Part shown: piece after piece, positions 1 through 6,767 of the stretch
Numbering within the stretch: position 1 is the first letter of the stretch
Layout of the letters: each line of letters begins with the position of its first letter
NCBI GenBank assembly: GCA_964650525.1
Contig: CAZYUA010000005.1
Coordinates: 62,001-126,000 of the forward strand
DNA: 64,000 nt
Origin: UBA1413 sp964650525
Lineage (GTDB): Bacteria > Bacteroidota > Bacteroidia > Bacteroidales > Prolixibacteraceae
Direction: 5' to 3'
Program-made: the position numbers and the translations under genes
The notes under the pieces: model-generated
The model's input: the letters and a program-made list of their open reading frames with translations, nothing else
Told to the model about the DNA's origin: nothing
The model's database searches: none

Positions 1-1104
1 TATCTCCATACGGATCATCGTTTCTATTTGCCGGAGGTGCCAGACCTCATCCGGAGTCACCAGCGTGATCGCTGTACCACCCTTCCCAGCCCTGGCTGTC
101 CGCCCGATCCGGTGAATATAATCCTCATAGTGGGGAGGTATGTCAAAATTGATTACATGGGTCACCAGGCTTGCATCAAGGCCACGTGCCGACAAATCGG
201 TGGTGATCAGAATCCTGATCTCCCCGTTCTTAAAGGCACGGATGGTGTTGAGCCGCGAAGACTGTCCCTTGTTGGAATGCATGATCCGCTTTTCTCCCTC
301 CGTTTTACGCCGAATTACCTTATAAACGTCTTCGGCAGACGCCTTGGTTTTTACAAACAGGATGACGCGGGAATACATCGCCTCATCCTGCAAAAGAAAT
401 TTTACCAGATTCAGTTTGGAATGGTAATTCGGCACCGGGTAAACAAGCTGCCTGACCTGTTTGACCGGCGTGGCCGATGGGGCGACCTCCACTTTTTCGT
501 AGTAGTCAAGGAATGCCTCGGCCAGTTTTTCAACCTTTTCCGGGAAAGTGGCGCTGAAAAGCAGGTTCTGCCGCCTGGAGGGGATGATTTCAAACAACTG
601 CTGCAACTGGGGAAGAAAACCCATATCGAGCATCCGGTCTGCTTCATCAATGACCAGGTACTTCACCTTCCGGAACGCCACGGCACCGGCCTGGTATAGG
701 TCCCACAACCGTCCCGGCGTTGCCACCAGGAGGTCCACACCCGGAACCAACAACTCCGCATGTTTAGTCCAGCCTACACCTCCATAAACAGCAGCATGCC
801 TTAAACCGGAATATACCGTCAACTCTTTAATGTCTTCACCTACCTGCACCGATAATTCCCGGGTGGGTACCAGCACAATACAACGCGGCTCAGTCCCTTC
901 CGGCTTCACCAGCTTCGTAAGTAACGGCAAAAGATAGGCGGCTGTCTTCCCTGTGCCGGTCTGCGCTATTCCCACGATATGTACCCCCGAGTTGATAACC
1001 GGGATCGCCTGTTCCTGGACCGGTGTCGGCTCCTGAAAACCAATTTCTTCCAAAACCTTTAACAAGGAACCCGCAACTTTCAGCTCCTTAAAACTTTTTC
1101 CCAT
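1..1104 (-). CDS. DEAD-box ATP-dependent RNA helicase, RhlE-like (C-terminus beyond window)
   Basis: Partial gene: 368 codons from an ATG at 1104 to the window edge, with no stop reached. It unwinds or remodels RNA duplexes using ATP, typically in ribosome assembly or mRNA decay in the cytoplasm. Reading the minus strand shows the Q motif (EPTPVQEQ), Walker A AQTGTGKT, PTREL, TPGRL, the Walker B motif DEADRMLD, SAT, and near the edge HRIGRTARAGKGG (motif VI), in family order. Only the variable, usually basic, C-terminal tail is missing. The start is well supported because the Q motif begins about 25 residues in, as in RhlE-type proteins. Subfamily assignment (RhlE versus other DEAD-box groups) is uncertain without the tail. 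Nothing downstream is visible. Confidence 0.93.
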   Translation of the reverse strand, partial: MGKSFKELKVAGSLLKVLEEIGFQEPTPVQEQAIPVINSGVHIVGIAQTGTGKTAAYLLPLLTKLVKPEGTEPRCIVLVPTRELSVQVGEDIKELTVYSGLRHAAVYGGVGWTKHAELLVPGVDLLVATPGRLWDLYQAGAVAFRKVKYLVIDEADRMLDMGFLPQLQQLFEIIPSRRQNLLFSATFPEKVEKLAEAFLDYYEKVEVAPSATPVKQVRQLVYPVPNYHSKLNLVKFLLQDEAMYSRVILFVKTKASAEDVYKVIRRKTEGEKRIMHSNKGQSSRLNTIRAFKNGEIRILITTDLSARGLDASLVTHVINFDIPPHYEDYIHRIGRTARAGKGGTAITLVTPDEVWHLRQIETMIRMEI

Positions 1105-1452
1105 CCGGCAAAGATATATCTTATTGAATCAGAACACCGACACATGCGGGATTCTCTCCCTTATCCCCGCCCGCGACAACCTGTGAAATCTGCGGAATTT
1201 GCTTCTGTGCCCGAATAGACAAAGACCTCCAGGGGAAATCTGAGTTTCCGGCTTTCCCGGTTGAAGGAGACCGGCTATGTCAGGAAAAAATCCTTCCGGG
1301 GCACCTACCCTCAGACAACCTTGTTAATGTCTGAAACGGGGAAGAAGGCTTTTGAGGATTATGGGACCTCCCTAACCGGTTATCCGGAAATTATGGAAAG
1401 GAGCAGGAATCGTCCCGGATAGCAGGACCTTTCGTGCACACCGGCATCCGGA
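1105..1452. other. Gene-poor stretch between the helicase and dprA
   Basis: No intact gene is visible in these 348 bases. They hold the remnant of a winged-helix regulator on the plus strand (1219-1422, listed separately). The first 30 bases are the likely helicase leader; no convincing promoter or terminator was found. Confidence 0.6.
1219..1422 (+). pseudogene. Fragment of a winged-helix (MarR/HTH_34-like) transcriptional regulator
   Basis: A 67-codon stretch with no start codon, closed at 1422 by TAG and blocked upstream by an in-frame TAG at 1216-1218. Its translation contains SRGNLSFRLSRLKETGYV, then KKSFRGTYPQTTLLMSETG and KAFEDY. This matches the recognition helix, the wing and the start of the last helix of small winged-helix regulators of the family that reads roughly TRGNLSxHLxxLEEAGYV...KxFxGxxPxTxLxLTxxG. 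The N-terminal helices are not found in any frame just upstream, so this is best read as a decayed or truncated gene. The tail after KAFEDY (GTSLTGYPEIMERSRN) shows no clear similarity. Confidence 0.6.
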
Positions 1453-2562
1453 TTACCTTAACCTGTACAGGTTGCCAGGCAGACACTCCACGACCCCTTT
1501 GAATTCCAGTTCCAGCAATAGGGAGGAGATGCGGTTTAACGGCCATTCAAGGGTCCGTGCCAAAGTGTCGATATGCATTTTTTTTTCGCTGTTCAGCAGA
1601 CCTGTTACTGCTGTTTCATCAGGGGTGAGATTGATGAATAGTTGCTGTTGCAGGGGGATTTTCTGTGATGGAGAGACATCCCAGCCAAGGAGGTATTCCA
1701 GATCGGAGAGATCTTCGATAAGGGCAGCCACGTTGGTTTTGATCAGCCGGTTGCAACCCCTGGAATACACATCGCCGGCTCTGCCGGGAAATGCCAGGAC
1801 ATCGCGGTCGTACGATGCAGCCATATCGGCGGTAATCAGCGCACCACCCTTAAGTCCCGACTCGATGACGATGGTAGCATCGCTTAATCCGGCAATAAGT
1901 CTGTTTCTGCGGATAAAGTTGGAAGGATCGATCCGGGTCTGACTGGGAAAATCGGTCAGCAGTCCTCCATTTTCCAACATCCGTTGGGCCACCTTCAGGT
2001 GGGCAGCCGGATAGAGGGTATCGAGCCCGTGTCCCACGACCCCCACTGTCGGGAGGCCAACCTTCAAAGCTGATTTGTGAGCCTGTATGTCAATCCCATA
2101 TGCCAGACCGCTTACAATCAGACTCTCATATCCTTTTGCAGCCAGATCGCGGATTAGATTGTCACACACCTGCCTTCCATAATCGGTAGCACTGCGGGTG
2201 CCAACAATGCTGATAGCTTTGGCACTGTCGAGGTTCACCTTTCCTTTCAGGTAGAATACCACGGGAGCATCCTGGCAACGACTGAACCTGCGGGGATAAT
2301 CCTCATCGAGGTAAAAGAACAGGCGGATTCCGTTTTTTTCTGCAAACTGAAGTTCTTCTGCTGCCCGGGCAAGTGTTCCCGCTTCCCGGATTCGTCCGGC
2401 TATCACCTCACCAATCCCCGGAACCCTGGTAAGTGTGGTGATTTTTTCCCGGAATATGGCTTCCACACTTCCGGCATGGTTAACCAGGTTCCGCGCCAGT
2501 ACTCCGCCAATACCGGGAATCATGGAAAGGGCCACTTTATATAGCAAGGGTTCGTCAGCCAT
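1453..2562 (-). CDS. dprA: DNA-processing protein DprA
   Basis: 369 residues. DprA binds incoming single-stranded DNA and loads RecA during natural transformation; it is also widespread in bacteria not known to be competent. The N-terminus (about residues 1-70) has two helix-hairpin-helix-like stretches (SMIPGIGG and TRVPGIGE). The central Rossmann-like DprA/Smf domain follows, with SIVGTRSATDYG, IVSGLAYGID and an RRNRLIAGLSDATIV stretch, then the GALITADMAASYDRDVLAFPG segment typical of the family. The last about 60 residues form the winged-helix DprA C-terminal domain. Length is normal. It lies 21 bases downstream of a small membrane protein gene on the same strand and probably shares its transcript. 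Confidence 0.95.
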   Translation of the reverse strand: MADEPLLYKVALSMIPGIGGVLARNLVNHAGSVEAIFREKITTLTRVPGIGEVIAGRIREAGTLARAAEELQFAEKNGIRLFFYLDEDYPRRFSRCQDAPVVFYLKGKVNLDSAKAISIVGTRSATDYGRQVCDNLIRDLAAKGYESLIVSGLAYGIDIQAHKSALKVGLPTVGVVGHGLDTLYPAAHLKVAQRMLENGGLLTDFPSQTRIDPSNFIRRNRLIAGLSDATIVIESGLKGGALITADMAASYDRDVLAFPGRAGDVYSRGCNRLIKTNVAALIEDLSDLEYLLGWDVSPSQKIPLQQQLFINLTPDETAVTGLLNSEKKMHIDTLARTLEWPLNRISSLLLELEFKGVVECLPGNLYRLR

Positions 2563-2583
2563 ATCCGGGAGTTTGGAATGGAT

Positions 2584-3036
2584 TTACCTGCGCAGCAGGT
2601 CCCGGAGTCTCCGCTCTATCTTCAGCTGCTCCTCACGGCTTACGCCTGTCAGGCTCACCGGGGGATATTCTGCAATCCCCTGTTTGGTTCTGACTACCAG
2701 GATAAGGTCCCGGACCAGTCCGCTAAATGATTTCTCAATAATGAAATCGTGGAGGATATTAACGGGGAACTCTATGCTTTTGTAATCCTTGCGCCCGAAT
2801 TTAACCGCCGGATAATGCCTGAGGACGACTCTGCCTGCCTCAACCCCAAACTGGATAAACTGAATGTCGGCCAGCTGGAACACCACAAACCAACCCACCA
2901 GTGCCAGTCCGCAAACCAGCGCCAGCAAATCCCTGCCTGTCAGAATCAAAGCAAAAGTAACCAGAGCCATCAGGATAGCCCCGGGATAAAACACTCTTTT
3001 GATTCGCTTAATCTGTGCCGAGTTGTCTGTAATCAT
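2584..3036 (-). CDS. Small membrane protein of unknown function
   Basis: 150 residues, not assigned to a characterised family. Two adjacent hydrophobic segments lie at about residues 18-34 and 36-54, separated by the turn GRD, so the protein should be a short inner-membrane hairpin. A polar C-terminal domain of about 95 residues follows, rich in beta-strand-like alternation (VEAGRVVLRHYPAVKFGRK, LILVVRTKQGIAEYPPVSL), ending in a basic amphipathic helix (EEQLKIERRLRDLLRR). This layout resembles bacterial PH-like membrane proteins, but that is only an impression. It is immediately upstream of dprA and divergent from aroB, with 100 bases between. Confidence 0.75.
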   Translation of the reverse strand: MITDNSAQIKRIKRVFYPGAILMALVTFALILTGRDLLALVCGLALVGWFVVFQLADIQFIQFGVEAGRVVLRHYPAVKFGRKDYKSIEFPVNILHDFIIEKSFSGLVRDLILVVRTKQGIAEYPPVSLTGVSREEQLKIERRLRDLLRR

Positions 3037-3086
3037 CCTGTTAAAGTTATCAAAATCTGAATTATATCCGGTGTTTTGAAGCGCTA

Positions 3087-3116
3087 TTTTTACGCGGTGA
3101 AAAGTTGTTAACTTTA
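3087..3116 (+). promoter_or_regulatory. Possible Bacteroidota promoter of aroB-aroA
   Basis: TTTT at 3087-3090 and TAACTTTA at 3109-3116, separated by 18 bases, approximate the -33 TTTG and -7 TAnnTTTG consensus (one mismatch each). The distance to the aroB ATG at 3137 fits a short leader. Weak on its own, but in the right place. Confidence 0.35.
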
Positions 3117-3136
3117 TCGCAATTTAGTGAGGAAGC

Positions 3137-4192
3137 ATGGGAAATACAAACTCAGAAACGGAAATTATTTTTTCCCGTGATGTACACAGCGATTTGGGCA
3201 AATGGATTACCCGATACCGCGAGGAAGGGGTATTTGTGGTTACAGAAGGAACCGTAAACCGGCTCTGGCTTCAGAATGAGGATAGGTGGCTGGCAATTCC
3301 CCGCGTGGTTCTGCCGCCGGGGGAGGTAAACAAGAAACTTACCTCCGTCGAAACGGTCTGGGCTTTTCTGAGCCGCGCAGGAGCCACCCGGAAATCACTG
3401 CTTATTAATGTCGGCGGGGGAATGCTCACCGACATCGGCGGGTTTGCCGCTTCCACCTTCAAGCGGGGAATCGGTTTTCTGAATATCCCGACCACTTTGC
3501 TGGCCCAGGTGGATGCCTCGGTGGGAGGTAAGACCGGGTTCAACTTCAACGGGCTGAAAAATGAAATTGGAAGTTTTGCTGCCCCGGCAGCGGTTCTCAT
3601 CTGGACCCCTTTCCTGACCACCCTTGGAAGACAAGACCTCCTCTCAGGGTATGCCGAGATGGTGAAACACGGATTGATTTTCAGTCCCCGCCATCTGGAA
3701 GAACTCAGGGCTTTTGATACCGGGGCCATGAAGGGGGAAGACCTCCATGACCTGGTGCGCGATTCAGTAGCGGTGAAAGAACATTTCGTAACCGCGGATC
3801 CACAGGAGAGCCATATCCGCAAAGCACTGAACTTCGGACACACCATAGGGCATGCCTTGGAAAGCCTTGCATTGGATTCCGGAAAGGAGATCCCCCACGG
3901 GTATGCTGTTGCCTGGGGGATGATCGCTGAACTCTTTCTTTCTTCCGTATGTTCCGGTTTTGCCGGAGAGGACAGGACGGAGACCGGTCTTTGGTTAAAA
4001 AAACTATACGGCCAACCGCCCTTCAGCCACTCTGATTTTGACCGGATCTACGATCGGATGCTTCACGACAAAAAAAATGAGACCGGCCGTATCAACTTCA
4101 CATTGCTGTCGGCTCCCGGGCAAACCCTCATCAACCAGGAGTGCAGCAAACAGGAGATTCTCCGGGCTCTCAATTATCTGCTTACGCTTTGA
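3137..4192 (+). CDS. aroB: 3-Dehydroquinate synthase
   Basis: 351 residues, full length. Catalyses the NAD- and metal-dependent cyclisation of DAHP to 3-dehydroquinate, the second step of the shikimate pathway, in the cytoplasm. The NAD-binding glycine cluster GGGMLTDIGG is at about residues 92-101, followed by IPTTLLAQVDASVGGKTG, the classic AroB signature with active-site lysine. Metal-site motifs are seen in EMVKHGLI, NFGHTIGHALE and HGYAVAWGM. The start ATG at 3137 is preceded by GAGGAAGC, a usable ribosome binding site. The stop is 13 bases before aroA, so the two shikimate genes form an operon. Confidence 0.97.
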   Translation: MGNTNSETEIIFSRDVHSDLGKWITRYREEGVFVVTEGTVNRLWLQNEDRWLAIPRVVLPPGEVNKKLTSVETVWAFLSRAGATRKSLLINVGGGMLTDIGGFAASTFKRGIGFLNIPTTLLAQVDASVGGKTGFNFNGLKNEIGSFAAPAAVLIWTPFLTTLGRQDLLSGYAEMVKHGLIFSPRHLEELRAFDTGAMKGEDLHDLVRDSVAVKEHFVTADPQESHIRKALNFGHTIGHALESLALDSGKEIPHGYAVAWGMIAELFLSSVCSGFAGEDRTETGLWLKKLYGQPPFSHSDFDRIYDRMLHDKKNETGRINFTLLSAPGQTLINQECSKQEILRALNYLLTL

Positions 4193-4205
4193 CACGGATC
4201 CGAAA

Positions 4206-5471
4206 ATGGACAGAGAAGTTCACGGTTATACCGTTACAGCCCCTTCAGGTCCTTTACAGGGGAAAATCAGGCTGCCTTCCTCGAAAAGCATCAGTAACCG
4301 TCTGCTAATCCTGGGGGCCTTGTCGCAGACCTCCGAACGGATAGACAATCTTTCTGCAAGCGACGACACCCGGGTCATGGAGGAGGCTTTCCGTTCCGGC
4401 GGACCAGTGATCGATGTAGGTCATGCCGGCACGGCCATGCGGTTTCTGACCGCTTACCTGGCTATCACAGACGGGGATTGGGTGCTAACCGGCTCAGAAC
4501 GGATGAAACAGAGGCCTGTCGGCATTCTGGTAGATGCCCTCACCCAACTGGGAGCCCGGATTGAATACGCCGGGAAGAAAGGGTTTCCTCCTCTCCTGAT
4601 CAAGGGATCTCCCCTCTCCGGCGGCACCGTGGTTATGGATGGCAGTGTCAGCAGCCAGTATATCTCCGCCATGCTGATGATCGCTCCCACCCTGAAAGGC
4701 GGACTGACACTCCGCCTTGTCAACAGAATCACCTCCCGATCGTACATCCGGATGACCCTGCAACTGATGCAAAGGTCAGGAATCCGGCATGAATGGATAA
4801 CGGGGACAGCACATGAAATCCGGATACCGGAACAACCCTACCATCCCGGCCGTTTCACAGTCGAAGCCGATTGGTCGGCTGCCGGGTACTGGTATGAGAT
4901 GCTGGCACTCGCTCCCGGCGGGGAAATGGAACTCACGGGAGCCCGGCTCTCCGGGTTGCAGGGCGATGAGTCCATTGCCGGCTGGTCTGCCGGGTTTGGC
5001 ATCCACACCCGCGAAACCGTCGAAGGTATTGTTATCAGCAAAAAGAAAGAACTCAACCCACCCCGTCTTTTTCTGAAATTCCACGAGAATCCCGACCTGG
5101 CCCAAACCATGGCAGCCTTGTGCGTCGGGAAAAAAATCCCTTTTCACTTTCTCGGCCTCGAGACCCTGAAAATTAAGGAAACCAACCGGATTGCCGCCTT
5201 GACGGAGGAATTGGCAAAATTCGGTGCCCGTCTTACCGAACCGGGAGAAGGTCAGCTGAAATGGGACGGAACTACAACGGAAAGTCTGCCGGACCCGGTA
5301 CTGGAAACCTATGGAGATCACCGGATGGCTATGGCATTGGCTCCACTTAGTCTTACCGGAAACCCTGTAACCATTCTCGACCCCGGAGTGGTATCCAAAT
5401 CCTATCCCCGGTTTTGGGAGGACCTCATCCAATCCGGATTCATTGTCACCGGTTTCCCGCCACCAGCATAA
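4206..5471 (+). CDS. aroA: 3-Phosphoshikimate 1-carboxyvinyltransferase (EPSP synthase)
   Basis: 421 residues from the ATG at 4206. Condenses shikimate-3-phosphate with phosphoenolpyruvate, the sixth step of the shikimate pathway. Family motifs are present: LPSSKSISNRLLIL near residue 22, GHAGTAMRFLTAYL, SSQYISAMLM, LKIKETNRIAAL and YGDHRMAMALAPL. I chose this start rather than the in-frame ATG at 4038 because the earlier codon lies inside aroB and the intervening translation has no EPSP synthase similarity. At 421 residues it is close to the usual length. It follows aroB by 13 bases. It converges on the DUF5009 gene with about 120 bases between and no clear terminator hairpin. Confidence 0.96.
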   Translation: MDREVHGYTVTAPSGPLQGKIRLPSSKSISNRLLILGALSQTSERIDNLSASDDTRVMEEAFRSGGPVIDVGHAGTAMRFLTAYLAITDGDWVLTGSERMKQRPVGILVDALTQLGARIEYAGKKGFPPLLIKGSPLSGGTVVMDGSVSSQYISAMLMIAPTLKGGLTLRLVNRITSRSYIRMTLQLMQRSGIRHEWITGTAHEIRIPEQPYHPGRFTVEADWSAAGYWYEMLALAPGGEMELTGARLSGLQGDESIAGWSAGFGIHTRETVEGIVISKKKELNPPRLFLKFHENPDLAQTMAALCVGKKIPFHFLGLETLKIKETNRIAALTEELAKFGARLTEPGEGQLKWDGTTTESLPDPVLETYGDHRMAMALAPLSLTGNPVTILDPGVVSKSYPRFWEDLIQSGFIVTGFPPPA

Positions 5472-5590
5472 CCGGACTATTTCACGGCAACTCTTCCCGC
5501 TCCCGAACCTGGAGATATCTTACGCTTCTTCGAATCATACCTTTTATTGGCAGGTACGGGAATAACAGACCATGGAACAGTTCCCCACAG

Positions 5591-6685
5591 CTACAGCTTG
5601 ATGAAGATTTTTTTCCGGTACAGCACATACGCCGGGATGAAGAGGAAGCCGACGTACAGGAGCGCATAGAGGAGGCTGACCAGTTTAGGCTCTGCACCAG
5701 TGCCTGTCAGGATATTCATAAAGTGGGTCCTCAGGGGGGTGCCACCCACCGGGACACCGTATAAAAGGTAACCCACAAGTCCTGCCAGAACATATACCGA
5801 TATGGCGTTGGAACCGAAAATGACCCAGGGTCTGGCATATTTCCGGTGACCCAGGTAATCGACCAGGAACATGCTGGCAGCTAAAGTCATCGAAGCCAGT
5901 CCGGAGGTAGCCATCACAAACGAACTGGTCCACAGGGCTTTGTTCAGCGGAAAATGCCAGCTCCACACCACCCCCAGGGTGGCGGCCAGGAACCCGGCCG
6001 TAAACAGCCAGATGATCTTGTGCTCGGCCGTCCTTTTACTGACAATCAGGGTGCCAGCCAGCATCCCGGTGATTCCCGAGGCTATGGCAGGCAGTGTGCT
6101 GAGCAACCCTTCCGGATCCCAGGTCTTCTGCCACATCCTGCCGGGTAACAGGTAAGAATCAACCCAGGCAGCCAGATTGACACCCGGCTCCAGCATGGGC
6201 TGCCCGTATCCGGGTGTAGGAATGAACATCATGGCCAGCCAGTAACCCACCAACAAAACCGCTGCTACTATAGCCTGCCTTTTCCAGCGGCTGTAAAGAA
6301 ACAGCAAGCCGCACACCAGAAATACCAGTGCAATCCGCTGCAAAACGCCGGCTACCCTCAGTTCACCAAAGTTAAACCGGGGATACAAGCTAAGAAAAAT
6401 ACCCACTGCAAAAATCTTGACAGCCCGCCAGACGATCTTCCTGACCATCTCCCTTTTCGGAAGTCCTGATTCCATCCTTTTCGTATAGGCAAGAGCAATA
6501 GATACCCCGACAATAAAAATGAAAAACGGAAAAATCAGGTCTGTGGGGGTGATGCCATGCCAGGGCTTGTGCATCAACGGAGCAAATACCTTACTCCAGC
6601 TTCCGGGGTTGTTCACCATAATCATGGCAGCAATGGTAAATCCTCTGAAAGCATCCAGCGATATCAGCCGTTCATTCTCTTTCAT
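5591..6685 (-). CDS. DUF5009 / heparan-alpha-glucosaminide N-acetyltransferase-like membrane protein
   Basis: 364 residues with roughly ten hydrophobic segments, an integral inner-membrane protein. The N-terminus RLISLDAFRGFTIAAMIMVN and the following PWHGITPTDLIFPFFIF are typical of the family that includes human HGSNAT, which passes an acetyl group across the lysosomal membrane to terminal glucosamine. Bacterial members are proposed, not proven, to be transmembrane sugar acyltransferases. The histidine in the HGxTPxD motif near residue 44 would be the candidate acetyl carrier. It is transcribed divergently from a GH20 hexosaminidase, with 82 bases between the two starts, which supports a role in amino-sugar metabolism. 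The acceptor is unknown. Confidence 0.85.
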   Translation of the reverse strand: MKENERLISLDAFRGFTIAAMIMVNNPGSWSKVFAPLMHKPWHGITPTDLIFPFFIFIVGVSIALAYTKRMESGLPKREMVRKIVWRAVKIFAVGIFLSLYPRFNFGELRVAGVLQRIALVFLVCGLLFLYSRWKRQAIVAAVLLVGYWLAMMFIPTPGYGQPMLEPGVNLAAWVDSYLLPGRMWQKTWDPEGLLSTLPAIASGITGMLAGTLIVSKRTAEHKIIWLFTAGFLAATLGVVWSWHFPLNKALWTSSFVMATSGLASMTLAASMFLVDYLGHRKYARPWVIFGSNAISVYVLAGLVGYLLYGVPVGGTPLRTHFMNILTGTGAEPKLVSLLYALLYVGFLFIPAYVLYRKKIFIKL

Positions 6686-6697
6686 ATCTCAAGCTGT

Positions 6698-6729
6698 TTT
6701 GGTTTAGAAATCGTAAAGAACTATCTTTA
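6698..6729 (+). promoter_or_regulatory. Putative promoter of the GH20 hexosaminidase
   Basis: TTTG at 6698-6701, a 20-base spacer, then TATCTTTA at 6722-6729, matching -33 TTTG and -7 TAnnTTTG with one mismatch. The start codon at 6768 leaves a leader of about 30 bases. It lies in the divergent intergenic region. Confidence 0.5.
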
Positions 6730-6767
6730 AAGCGATAATCAATGGCCAAACTATAAAATTTCTGTTT

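Noticed and set aside
28..699. Plus-strand open frame of 223 codons at the window start
   Set aside because: It is antisense to the DEAD-box helicase, whose motifs are continuous on the minus strand.
4776..5432. Minus-strand open frame of 218 codons opposite aroA
   Set aside because: Shadow of a fully motif-complete EPSP synthase.
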